From NCBI GenBank assembly GCA_013350335.1, contig CM023534.1:5609542-5673541 (forward strand): 64,000 bases of DNA, written 5' to 3'. Position 1 is the first letter of the stretch. The number at the start of each line of letters is the position of its first letter. Origin of the DNA: Chimonanthus salicifolius (taxonomy: Eukaryota; Streptophyta; Magnoliopsida; Laurales; Calycanthaceae). Made by a program: the position numbers and the translations under genes. Below, one piece after another: positions 48,440 through 59,712 of this stretch. The notes beneath the pieces were generated by a model. The model did no database searches. It was not told where the DNA came from and saw only the letters and a list, made by a program, of their open reading frames with translations.

Positions 48440-48600
48440 ATGACACGTGTCCCTATCAATCGTGGCCGTCCACGTCAGATGCTATGGATTCCATACTCAT
48501 CTTCTATCTCTACAAGAGACATTAATACACGCTCCTTACCGTAACTTCATCAATCTATCATTCATTTATTTCTTCTCATTCAATGTAGACACGTGGCTTG
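48440..48600. promoter_or_regulatory. Cluster of ACGT-core (ABRE/G-box-like) motifs upstream of the second NAC gene
   Basis: GACACGTGTCC (about 48441), TCCACGTCAG (about 48469) and GACACGTGGC (about 48589) lie 1.5-1.6 kb upstream of the minus-strand NAC start. ACACGTGTC/CACGTGGC are ABRE/G-box sequences bound by plant bZIP factors. Function is inferred from motif only. Confidence 0.35.
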
Positions 48601-50995
48601 TTGTGGCTCATTGGCCCCTCACATATAAAAAGCGTTAGTAGATTACGTACCTGATTAATAAAAATACACTTACCAATCCCTTTTAATCATCTGATTCATG
48701 ATAAAAAAAAAATTTGTAGTCACAGAGAAGTTAAGAAATAGCTCATTATTATTGTCTTATATACAATAGTATTTGTGCTTTGAAGAAGCAAGTAACTTTT
48801 GCTGAATGTCTAAGTCATAAAACTCTGATATTCAGCTGATGTATCGAAATAATGATATTATATTAGTAAGAGCAAAGTACCATCCTAAGATTATTTTCAC
48901 AAGTTTGGCCTACAAATTTTCCTTGGAAAACCCTTTTCCATCAGGCGACTGAGGAAAATAGTGCGGCCAAGCTTTGAATTTATATTTCTCTTGGTCGGTT
49001 AGCTCAACCAATAGTAATGGGGAATTTCAAGATATCACCTTTCTTTTCAAATTTGAGGAAGACTTTGATTTGTGGGCTTGAATCCATGAATTTGTACTCG
49101 TGCTTTTATTTTTGTTTACTTATTATTTTCTTTCTAATGCGCCAACAGAGCTAAGGAAGTAAGACCCACGGGTTTTGAGTTTTGACAGGCCAGACCGGAC
49201 CTCTAGCTGAAAGTGGGCCAGGCCCAGTCAAGTCTTTAATTTAAGATAGTAGCATTCAAAGCCTTTTTGTTGTTGTTGTTGTTCTTTTACTCGAGACCGG
49301 TTTGGTACATTGAATCAAATTTCAAGAATTAGAACGTTAGGAGTCCAGTCTTGTTGTGTTTAATAAGGAATTGTTGGTGATTGCATTCAGTGCAGTTTGA
49401 TTCCTCTTACTAGACAGGTAGTTCTGGTCCTCAAACCTAGCTGGATCACTAGAAAATTCAGACAACCTGTCGTTAGAATAGGAGAAAGCTCAACTCAAGG
49501 CCTAATCAAATAATATACAATCCAATGACCGTGTACTAGGGCCAAAGACGAAACAAAACATGATCAAGATCATAAGTTAAGGGCCGGGCTTTAGAAGCTC
49601 GGACTTAACTCGCGTCGTGACGTCCGCGCCCTTTGTCACTTTAAAAAAAAAAAAAATTTAACTCTGATTTATGGTGAAAAGGGGCGGGCGTTACAGGCCT
49701 AATGTAAAGGGCCAGAGGCCTTGAAACAATTGCATTCTAACTTTAGTATTCCATCAAATAAATAAAGCCTAGAATTACAGGATCACATTCACTCAAACAA
49801 GGTGGGCCTCATGAGTTGATCCCCATGATTCAAATCTATAGACAAGTGAGTTCTGTGGGATGCCATGTTATCACCTTGTGGTCCAAATAGATCAGTAAAT
49901 GGGTGGGCTCTTTTCGACAATTCTGTGACATGTAGGCGTATGGTTGCACCATATTGTTCTGAGTTCAAACTTGATAAGGGATTGTCATTCAATCAGTAAA
50001 CCTCGTGTATCAAGTAAATTTAGAATGAGTCGAATAAAAAACCTCTACTCTAATCTTAAAAATTTAAATCAACTGAGATACTCGTCTAGATTAAAAACAA
50101 GATACAATTTCATCACATTCTTAAACTGTCTAGATTGATCTTAAGAAAAAATGACTTCGCACGACAATTTCTCAACACGTGGGCCCATGTTTCCATCATT
50201 TCTATGGTCTAAGATTGCTGAGCTGAGAATTTTGCATCATCACTGAATAATATTCTCCTCAGTTAGATTTCAAAACTAAGACTTTATCACGTTTTGAGGA
50301 TCATTTTTTCAAGATTATCTGTAGTCAACCTTTGATTTGGGTCATGTCACACATCAAGGGCAGAGGAACGATCACCAGCACGTGCGGGTAATTGACACAG
50401 GTGTCATCCTTTTGAATGAGTCTCTACCAAACCAGATTCTTCCTTTTAACTTCAATTTCAAACTTCCCATGCTAATCCTAGCCAAATCCTTCCAACATGG
50501 AATGTCACCTGATTTCATACTCTTTTATGATGTCCACGTGGCATTTTCAGCCCACTGCTTAAGTGGTCAATATAGGCAAGGAATCTCATCATTCCGAGTG
50601 TGACACGTGTCGTCAAACACTGCTGATGCCATGTTGTTTGGGTCCACCTGAGGTGACACCCGATGTGGTTAAGGTCTAGATGGCTTGCTAGCTTTGGCAA
50701 CAAGGAAGGAAGTCAGGAACTGATATGAAATTAAGAGCGTTAAGTAACTTTCATATGCTTAATTATAGTATGATCGTACAAGAGCTTCCAATGCAAGGTA
50801 TGTTTGCCGAATTTAGCAGGGCATGAGTCAGGCAGAGCACGCTTTGTACAATTGTAACTTGGGATTAATGTGAGGCTATCATCCATCTACATGCTTCAGT
50901 TAAAGGATAGGATCATCCTTGTTATTCATACGATTATTAGTTAATCCAACTAAATCTAAGATAACACCAAAAGCCCATCTCATCTTATTAAATAA
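48601..50995. other. Intergenic DNA, no gene seen
   Basis: No supported gene. GC-rich words at 49580-49710 (GGGCCGGGC, GGGGCGGGCG) around a poly-A run look like transposon ends without fixable boundaries. Further ACGTG motifs occur at about 50178, 50379, 50535 and 50602. Confidence 0.4.
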
Positions 50996-51001
50996 ATGGC
51001 A

Positions 51002-51339
51002 TATTGGGATGCAAACAAGAGTTTCACATCGGTTGTGAAAGTGAAAATTTAAAAACTTATAAGGGACTGTGTCACTCCACCTATTAGTAGTCCAGTCCTA
51101 ACATTGGTATCAGAGTTAGATCTCTCAAACCACAACATGTAGACTCAAGAATTTTCTAACCGAATGAGATGATTAACTGACGTTCTATTTGCTAAAGAGT
51201 CTCATTCGAAAGGGAAGATTGTTGGAGTACGAATGAGAATTCTCATTGATTGTGAACGGATAAATTTAAAAACTTATAAGATATTGAGTTACTCTATCCA
51301 TAAGACTAGTTTTTTTGAGCTGGAAGTTGAGTCCTAACA
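51002..51339 (+). mobile_element. TRIM (miniature LTR retroelement), 338 bp
   Basis: The 5' LTR (51002-51103) and 3' LTR (51220-51339) share TTTAAAAACTTATAAG and end with GTCCTAACA. Immediately after the 5' LTR, TTGGTATCAGAG (51104-51115) matches the initiator-Met tRNA primer site TGGTATCAGAGC. A purine tract AAAGGGAAGATTG precedes the 3' LTR. The flanking pentamers TGGCA and TGACA fit a decayed 5-bp duplication. The internal region is about 116 bases and non-coding. It is related to 62392-62684. Confidence 0.75.
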
Positions 51340-52483
51340 TGACATAGCACAATAAGAATAGTTATTTTATGGATATTTTGTAAGTTTGAAGTCATGGGTT
51401 CTCTTGATCTCATGAAAAAAGAATACAGGATGGTAGGTGGAGCTTCCTATATTCATGGAGGTTATTGCGGCTCTAATTAAAAGAAAAAGGGGGTTTGAAT
51501 TTGAATACATGGGATTGATTGGTCCTTGGGACTGCTGAGGTCTTTCAATGCGAGACAAAAGAAGAGACAAAGGAGAAGGGAAAGGAAGACGGTGAAGTTG
51601 ATGATTATCCAAAACCAAAATCAAAATACCTTTTGGTATCCCTAATATATCCTCATTGAATATCCCTTTCTTCACTTTAAAAATCAAAATAAGGTAAGTA
51701 AAGGTGGGAAGGAAAAGTAAGAACTAAGAACAAATCCATTCTCAGTTGCCCATGTCACAAGTGATGCAAAATAGCACAAGCTTTCTTGGGTTCATCTCCC
51801 TTTTCCCATTTCAACTTTCAAAGCTTGGGTAGCTTGTTCACAAAGAATTCCATATCTCCCACGTGCAAAATTGGGAAATAATTTTAAATGCATGGTCCTT
51901 CTGTGATGTGGGCCAACCACTCCTTTGTTTGGGTCTTGTCGTCCAATGAAATGAAATGGTATGAACAAACTCATTTTAGATATTTAGCAGAGAAGAGGCT
52001 TGACTTTGAATTCTTTTGTTTGATAAATGCACGATAACCTAACTTATAAAATAAAATTAAGTAGTTGAAAGCTACATAATAAAGCTGCATCCCGTTTTCT
52101 ACTAATAAGCACCCACAAAATCATCCTTATCCTTTGCAAACCTATGCATGTTTGAATATTTCAATCGAGTATTCTTGAGACTACGTCTTGTTTCAGTGGC
52201 TTGTAGTGTGCTATATATATATATATTTTTTTATGATCGAAGTGTTGAGGTTTTTTAAAATATCCAATTAATCACCGCGATATAAATAAATCTCTCTACC
52301 CACAAACACCGAGTAACTCTACTTAAGGTTGAAACTCAAATGGGTCGAGCTGAGTTTTAATAAATCTAAGTCAATCTATATAAAAAATTATTGAACCTGA
52401 TCTGACTTGATCCAAATTGATAACCCTAATTGCTCAACACAATCCAACCTAAATTAATGATCCGACTCAATCCGAGTACTGGC

Positions 52484-53501
52484 CAGTCCTGGCCCTGCCT
52501 ATAAGCAGAGTAGGCTGGAGCCTAGGGCCTCCAAATATATATATATATAACTTTTATAGGGCCTTAGGCCTGGCCCAAAATCCACCCAAAATTCTCCATT
52601 CCCGCAATACCCATTCGTTTTCACTGGCCGCATTCCGCGTCCGCGTACGGAACGCGGTTTCGCGTTTGAAAAATCCTGCTCTCACATTTTCCGCGTTCGC
52701 ATGTGCAGAACGCACTGCCGCGTTTGCACGTGCGAAACGCAGTGCAGTGTTCACACATGCGGAACTGCAGTGCCGCGTTCGCACGTGCAGGGACGCGGTG
52801 CCGAGTTCGCATGTGCGGAACGCTATTCCGCTTTTCGAACGGAAACGTCCGTACGTGTTCGCGTTTCGATGCGCGATTTTTGCATTTTCTTTCACCTCGT
52901 TCGTTTTTTATCGCTTCGTATTCCTCTTTCAAACGGTCAAAATATACTACCTTTTTTAAATCCAAAAATATCAGTAGCCTCTCCTCTCCTCTTCTTCTCT
53001 CTCACTGATCTCTCACTCTCTCTCACTGTGCTCTCTCTTGCTCTTCTCTGATCTCTCTCTGACTCTCTCAGTGATCTCTGTCTCTGTTCTCTCTCGCCTT
53101 CAACAATTGCAGATTTCAGATTTGCAGGTATTTTTTCCATCAATCCCGTCATTTTGAATTCATCATGGATATTTGAGATCTGTTTTGGGTGTTTAATATT
53201 TTATTTTAAAAAAAGATAATAAAAAGTAAAAAAATAAGAAAATATGAAATAATACATTTAAACAATTTCTCAGCATGTATTATTTCCTAATTAACTCCTG
53301 CCATATGTATCTATTAAAAGAGAAGCCAAGCCACTGATTCTTTACCAAATGTTATGAAAATTTGATTTTTATATTTTATTTGGATATTTTATACTTTATA
53401 AAAAAAATATATAGACATTTTTTTTTGTGAGTGTATATAAAGACAAAGGGCCCTATTTTTAGAGTTCGCCTAGGGCCTCTAAAATGTCAGGGCCGGCCCT
53501 G
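52484..53501 (+). mobile_element. hAT-type deletion derivative, 1018 bp (inner element)
   Basis: The ends are CAGTCCTGGCCCTGCC and, on the minus strand, CAGGGCCGGCCCTGACA, the latter a common plant hAT terminus. The flanking octamers GTACTGGC (52476-52483) and GTGCTGGC (53502-53509) match at 7 of 8. Inside are a CpG-rich 27-28-bp array (52695-52832), then a CT-rich stretch (52979-53097) ending TTTGCAG|GTATTT, like a transposase leader exon with a donor site, then AT-rich DNA. No transposase frame survives. Confidence 0.72.
52695..52832. repeat. CpG-rich tandem array, five units of 27-28 bp
   Basis: Units start at 52695, 52722, 52749, 52777 and 52805. Each follows GTTCGCACGTGCGGAACGC with variations, plus a CAGTGCCGC tail. 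It is strikingly CpG-rich in an AT-rich window. Open frames cross it on both strands only because the unit lacks stops. Such subterminal repeats are known transposase-binding regions in hAT elements; that role is inferred here. Confidence 0.8.
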
Positions 53502-53779
53502 GTGCTGGCTTGACTCAACTCGAGTGGCATATTAAATTTCTTGAGTTTGTCGGATTAATTTTAAAAACCTTGACCCAATCTGAAATATAATTCAGATTTC
53601 ATTTTCTTCGAGTCAACGAGACTCTAATTTTAAAAATGTAAAAAATCTAACTCACTTAATTTTTTTTGTCGGATCATGCGTGTCTAGTTAACTCGACCCA
53701 AGTTTTACCACTACTCTACGTGAAGTAGTCTCTTTGAAATGAAGTGTAAATCAAACTCAAAAAACTTTATAAAATTGAC

Positions 53780-56700
53780 ATTAGATCTCTACGAAACTAC
53801 ATTGACATTAAATATACGAAGGGCCCCTCAAAGTAGTCCTTTTCCATGTGAATTTTGTCAAACTTTCAACAGTTAGGCTATCGAAGACTTCTCCATTCGC
53901 ACAGAGCTGGACTGTCGGACTGGAATTTAATGGCTTTTGATGGTTTATTCGGAGTCATTAATTATTTATATAGAGTTGACTTTTTAAATTTGAAAATTTA
54001 AAAGATGAAAATCCGTCCACTAGTGTATTGGGCTGGAGAAAAATGAGATAGTGATGGGTTTTATTAAAAATGTTTTTATTTGAATACGAGGTCTATTAAA
54101 AATTATTCGATTGCGATTAAAGAATTATCTTTAAAGTTAAAATATTGGAAATAATATAAATTGATTCAATTTTGAAGAGTTTAAAAACATCATTTAATTG
54201 ATTCAATTAATATGATTTTTTATGAATTATATATGGAAGAATGGACTTTTGAATGGGTCTATCATCATCTTATAGATGATAATGTATCAGAGCTATAGTT
54301 TTTGGAAATGGGGGATTGTGGCCACTGGGCTTGGAAATTGGAGACTGTAACAATTGGATCTGGGAGGGTGATGCCATATAGATCATTTTGCATCAAAGGA
54401 GATTTTTCATTGTCTAAAAGGGACTTGAACTGAGTTGAAAGATCGATAAATCACTTGACGCCCACCTTTCCTTTATTTATTATTAATATGATATTATTGC
54501 TAATGTTGTTTTATTTTTCATTTTATAACGTTAGTGGGTCACAATGCTTAACGGACTTGCAATGTCCAAATGGTGGGCTTGAAATATGCCTAGAGTCCTA
54601 GACAATTAAAATCGATTTATTTCTACAAGCCTACCATTGTGGGCCTGGTGAAACATTTGTCTCAGGCCCAAAGCCCCAAAGCCGGCTCAAAGGGACAAAG
54701 ACTTCAATCTTCACAGGTAGGTCTGTCCACCATTGTTGAATGGGGTTAAAAAAACACAGCCCATCCGAGATCTCGGGTCTACTGAATATCTGCCGATATT
54801 TCTTTCTCTCTCCTCTTTTTTTTATAAATCTCGGCCGTATCGGCTGATATTGGCGAGATCTCGGTCATTTCGGTCGAGATCTAGTCCGTACGCCCAATAC
54901 ATCTCATATCGGCCGAGATTTCGACCCCTCATAACTCATTGGCTTCTCTCATCTCAACTGAGTCAAAACTCGGAACTTATCGTTTTCCAATCGAGTGGTC
55001 GACATGCTATCCTGGCTTTGAGACTTCAGTCCTAAAATATGTTTACAAGTGGGCCATATCCATCCAATCTCCACAATTGGGAGCTTGGCCGTTGTATTGA
55101 ATGAAGTCAAGTGAATCACATCACACATGTGAGTTGGGTTTGTTATTAATTAATATTAGAGAAATGATATTAAGCTGCTACCCTGCCATCTAATAAACAA
55201 TCCACTTCGATTCCAAATTTCAGAATTTGGGTTCATTTTTAAAATGACAAAATATATAATTTTTAAAAGAAGCTCCTCCTTCATCAAACTACAACTGTCC
55301 ACATATTCATCATCGAAGCCAATAAATATATAATCCACATGTCGAAGATGGATAAAAGTATCGGTCGATACATAATAATATTTTATCGTATCGGCTGTAT
55401 AATCACGTTATTGAGTAATACAACTGATAATTCAGTCATATTGTATTAGTTCGTATCGGTCGATATGATATAATATTAGTCTTTTTCATATTTTTTTAAT
55501 TTTTGAGAAAAATATTATTTCGACCATTTTCCTATTGCAATGTTTCTCTGTGTTCAGTTCTAAACTTGTTGTTTTTTTATCGTTGAGTTTGCATAGGAGT
55601 ATTAAAGACAATTTTCAACAGAATTGACTTTTTCATATTTGTGCATTCCTCAATTGTTAATTTCCTTATTTTTGGGATTATAATTAGATATTGATTGATT
55701 CTTTCATTTTAATGAGGTATGTAATTTCTTTATATAGGTTTTAACCAATTAATTTTAAATTGTTGTGTTCTTGATTAGGGCTTTCTATTCTCCAAATGAG
55801 TAGAATAATATTTCAAATTGTTTTGACAATTTTTCAAATAAGCAAAATAATTTTTTCTTTATTTGAACCATTTCTTTATACCTTGAATATTTGCCAATTT
55901 TAGTCATTTTTAACATTATTAGCAAAAAAAATGGCTTGCTGCAGATGAAAAAAAAAATTGGATAGTTAAATCAAGGTTTGAAAGCAAATTTCTCTCTCTT
56001 ATTTTTTTTTTAATTAAAATCATCAATATCGAAGAATATCGATAATATATATCGAATATGAACCTCAATTACGTTCAAGATCTACTTTGGAGGTCTAATT
56101 ATTACACTTGCCCTCCTCCCATACTCTGTAATTTTAATGACAAGTGGTGTAGTCGCACTTTAATGACCGCAGAAGGAGAAAATAATTGAAAAGGGAAAAT
56201 ATTGTTGTCAGTCATATCATCTAAGACCAATATCTGCCCATATTTATTAGACTCTCAAGTTGCAATTATGATATCATCAAATAATTTATCATATCTCTTA
56301 TTATATAAGTATAAAATTTTAAAGTAAGTTAACATTTTTTTCTATATTATCTAATTTATATTTAGATTTCAATACGTATCGCTGATACATAAATATTAGC
56401 CTTTTTTTTAAAAAAAAAAAATCAATTTGAGGACAACCCTAGAGCCCTCCCACATGCTTCTGTCGATTCATTAAAATAATTGAAACTAGAACCTATGATA
56501 TTATTTTATATAGTGCACCAATGAATCAAATTGATTTACAAAATTAATATGCTTTTTTAATTATATATCAAGTTTTATTTCTAAAATTCATTCGATAATT
56601 TAATTAAAAGACTGATTTTTTTTCTTTAAGAGTAAGGTGTCTAGATCTCTTAACTCACTGATTAATTCTTAAGATATATACAAACCTCTCTATTTACACA

Positions 56701-57015
56701 CACTAAATAATATTATAGAGAGTAGTATTTTTTATATTAAAAGTTGACACTAATTCTTTATGAATGAATTGACAACTAATAATTCATCAGATTTAGGGTA
56801 AGAGATGAGCCATTTAATAATGAAAATAATGTTCTTGATATCCATCATGAAATTTAATAATTAGATGTCTATTTCAGTTTTTAAGGTTGGATCTCTAATA
56901 ATTATCTGAGTTATCCACTGATGAGTGCAGTAGTAGGCTTCTTGAAGGGCCAGGTTAATGCAATGCTTTCTTCTGTATTCAACATCTAAAACCTGAGCCC
57001 ACCGACAGTCCCCGT
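53780..57015. other. Intergenic DNA with decayed elements, no gene seen
   Basis: No supported gene. Besides the separately listed copy at 54741-54930, a diverged run of ATCGGTCGATA/GTATCGGCTG words at 55358-55475 is probably another relic of the palindromic hAT family. 56625-56760 resembles the 3' part of SINE-like family 2 on the minus strand. Confidence 0.45.
54741..54930. mobile_element. Degenerate copy of the ATCGGCCGAT-rich hAT-type family
   Basis: TGGGGTTAAAA at the left and, on the minus strand, GAGGGGTCGAAATCTCGGCC at the right correspond to the CAGGGGTTGAAATATCGG ends. The interior has GATATTTC...TCTCTCTCCTC and GGCTGATATTGGCGAGATC. In this copy many ATAT words have become GAGATC. 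No target duplication is readable. Confidence 0.5.
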
Positions 57016-57019
57016 TTGC

Positions 57020-57400
57020 AGATGTATCTTTCTAATTTTAATATATGCTATTTGCAGATGATATAGTGTTAATTAATAAATTAAGAAATTAATTGTGATA
57101 AATTAGTAGTATGGAGAAAAGCATTGGAGGCAAATTAGTTCAAAATTAGTAGAGCTAAAACGAAATATATAAAGTATAATTTTTGTGATTTAGAGAAAAT
57201 AGAAAATGAACCAATTGAGATTGAGAATTACTTGGTATCAAGTTATGATAAATTTAAATATTTAAGTGCAACTTACTAACCAAACAATAAATAGATTTAG
57301 AGATAGCTATAAGATGTGAGCAGCAGCAGCGTGAGCTAATTATAGTCAAGACAAAGTACTATGTGACAAGTGTATATTATAAGAGAATGAAAGAGAAGAA
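57020..57400 (+). pseudogene. Decayed LINE-type reverse transcriptase fragment
   Basis: Translation from 57045 gives MLFADDIVLIN, the [F/Y]ADD catalytic motif of non-LTR reverse transcriptases. After a frameshift the next frame gives DKLVVWRKALEAN, stop, FKISRAKTKYIKYNFCD, then IEIENYLVSSYDKFKYLSATY. These match the order of the conserved palm/thumb segments of plant LINE polymerases (ADD; W+ ALE..G.KIS..KT; Y..D.F.YL). KVLCDK follows near 57350. Stops and frameshifts make it a relic. No ORF1, endonuclease or 5' portion is present. Confidence 0.78.
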
Positions 57401-57770
57401 TAAAAGAAGATCAACCCTAAATAGATCAGATTAGTATTTTCAACGATGATAATAATATTAATTTTTAATCTTAGAAAAATTAAGCGATTGGATGATTCAC
57501 TGAATTCCTATTTTTAACAAATTGAAAGACCCATAATAATTTATCCATTCATATAACTTTTGATTATAGGATGTAGTCCACCCTGCAAAATGGCACTCGG
57601 GTGTTTCAATTAAAGTGTTTGATAAACCTAATACACATACAATAACAACAACCACCACAACAAATTTCCCTAAGAATAGTCTAATGAGACGTTCAACTTT
57701 AGCTTATGAGACCCACATTAGATCTGAATGAATCCATTCCATTCTTCGCATTCATCTATCTCCTCCGTAC

Positions 57771-58093
57771 CATTGTCACAAATACCGTTTTTGGAATATT
57801 AACGGCTATTGGTAATATCATAATATTTTCAAATTCTCGGATTTTGACTGAGAATTTAATGGAAAAATCTCATGGAAGTTATAATATTTTAAAATAATAA
57901 AAGTAGAATAAATAAAAATGATAATAAAGAATTTACTAGGATATTATCGCGATATTACCATTTATCACATTTTAACGTGATTTTATTGGAAATTTATCGA
58001 CGTGCCGATAAAAACACGTTTTTAACGCGGTAATAGTATGTTGCCGATAAAAATATGATAAATTTAAAAATACCGTCGATATTTGTGACAATG
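57771..58093. mobile_element. hAT-type miniature element (CATTGTCACAAAT family), 323 bp
   Basis: The ends are CATTGTCACAAATACCG and, on the minus strand, CATTGTCACAAATATCGACG. The flanking octamers CTCCGTAC (57763-57770) and CTCCATAC (58094-58101) match at 7 of 8. The interior resembles 27703-28117 (AAATTCTCGG, GAATTTAATGG, TGCCGATAAAAA). It is non-coding. Confidence 0.8.
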
Positions 58094-59627
58094 CTCCATA
58101 CATACACTTTTGAATTACAGATCAACTCCAATAAAAATGCATCACTTGATTGCATTTTGCTTACTTTTTGTTTGGTGGCTTCTAATTCGTCCTCTAAAAG
58201 TATTTCTTAAAATGAAACTCCAAAAAGAGATCATTTAAATGAAATTAAAAGAAAAAAAAATGATAAGTAATCACCTATCCTGCTATTTGAAAATATCACT
58301 ACTATTTATGACAAAATAAGAAAGAAAGTTTTATTTAACACCATTATCACATTTGATTTTTTCTTTGATGGTTGGCAAAATATCATTGTACTGAAAGGGA
58401 GAAAATCTCGTTAGGTCATTTTTGTATTACTTTATATATGCTAGTTTGTAAATGTTGACTTTTCCTTTTTGATGTAACATAATTGTCCAATCAATGGTAT
58501 TTGATTGTAGCCATTTTACTACTGTTGCACCTAAATGCTAAGATGATATTGTTTTTGAGGTTTTTTCAATTATAAAGACTTCAATCAAGAAAATGATAGT
58601 ACTAATATTTTAAAGGGGAAAAGTTAGACCTAAATTTTAAAATTTTATCTGAAATTTATTGAATAATTGAGATAGAAATATGGGTTATGTCAAGCATTAT
58701 ATTAGTTTAAAAAATAGCATATTTATGTTAGAAATTTCAGTCATAATATTTAAAATATTAACTAAAATTCTATCGATGAGAAAAATGCATTTCATTTCTA
58801 TGATTCTTTCTCCCACATTGAAGTTTCCTGTATTTTTTTTCAGTTTTTGAAATACAGAAAATTTCAATACATGAAACCTCATCAATGTGTGATGAGTCTC
58901 TTGTAATTCTATTGTGAGGGAAGTCTATTTTTTCTTTTTTTTTTTTTAAATATTGGTGTGAAACGTTGTGGGAGATCTAGCACACTCATTTTGGATTGAC
59001 TTGGTGTTCTTTTACTCTGTCTTCCATTATTAATGACAGTGATACTTTAACTACTCCCTAAATTTCAATTTCAATGAGAAAGAGATGTCACACTCCCAAT
59101 CTTGCCGAAGTTCAAAATCTCACACCAATTTGATTCACTTGGAAAGTATGCAGAAAGAATATACTATTTGGTACACTATGTTTGGACTTGACCCTTCGAT
59201 ACTGTACGTGTCACGTCTCCCTTTCCAATTGATAAAGCAACGATCGTACAATTTCTTTTTAGCATGAGCACATGCACCAGTAAAGCTCATGGAGAGTAGT
59301 TTGAAGAGGATGAATATAAATTAAACTCGAGAATTTTTCAAGACAGGTATTTAGACAGTCAAGTGAACCCAAAGAGTAGGGTGGGTAAAATTAGATAAAT
59401 TAATTGTGTCTTATGGGATAAAAGTTTCTATCAACTTAAAAGGATAATTTTATAAAATAGTTATTAGATTTTCGATGTTTTACAAGTATTGTACAATAAA
59501 AAAATATACAAATAAAGTTAACACAATGAAAATGTGTATGTTACGCTTATGAGTAATTTAACTCTAAAGGGTAGAATTAGAAATGAGTAGGTGGAGGCAG
59601 AGAGGGAGAGTGACAATTGAGGCAATA

Positions 59628-59638
59628 TCATATATAAG
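59628..59638 (+). promoter_or_regulatory. Candidate TATA box of the aldehyde dehydrogenase gene
   Basis: TCATATATAAGG lies about 80 bases before the ATG at 59713. A TATA box here would put the transcript start near 59660, downstream of the in-frame ATG at 59641, so it supports 59713 as the start. Confidence 0.5.
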
Positions 59639-59712
59639 GCATGGTATTGCATACAAGTAACGTTCATTTTGGTGTGGGGTTTGTTTGTGAGAGTGGCAAG
59701 GGAAAGAAGGGC

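Larger units (their letters stand above)
52325..53713. mobile_element. GGGTCGAG-type miniature element (outer), carrying an inner insertion
   Basis: The ends are AAGGTTGAAACTCAAATGGG and, on the minus strand, TAGTGGTAAAACTTGGGTCG. The flanking octamers are CTCTACTT (52317-52324) and CTCTACGT (53714-53721), 7 of 8 identical. Without the inner insertion (52484-53501 plus one duplicated octamer) it would be about 363 bp. It is similar in style to 18458-18751. Confidence 0.68.
52225..53775 (-). mobile_element. SINE-like family 2 copy split by nested hAT-type elements
   Basis: The 3' part (GATCGAAGTGTTGAGG, CCAATTAATCACCGCG, CTCTCTACCCACAAACACCG) lies at 52238-52316. The 5' part (GTGAAGTAGTCTCTTTGAAA, then GTGTAAATCAAACTC) lies at 53720-53759. 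Joined at the 52325-53713 insertion they restore the family 2 order. Confidence 0.55.

Noticed and set aside
52554..53051. Overlapping open frames of about 100 codons in several frames on both strands
   Set aside because: They arise because the CpG-rich 27-28-bp repeat and the CT-rich tract lack stop codons. No frame resembles a protein family, and the region lies inside a transposon derivative.
59641..59712. Longer N-terminus for the aldehyde dehydrogenase from the in-frame ATG at 59641
   Set aside because: The ATG is only a few bases after the candidate TATA box, so it would probably not be in the transcript. The extra 24 residues do not look like the family or a clear transit peptide.
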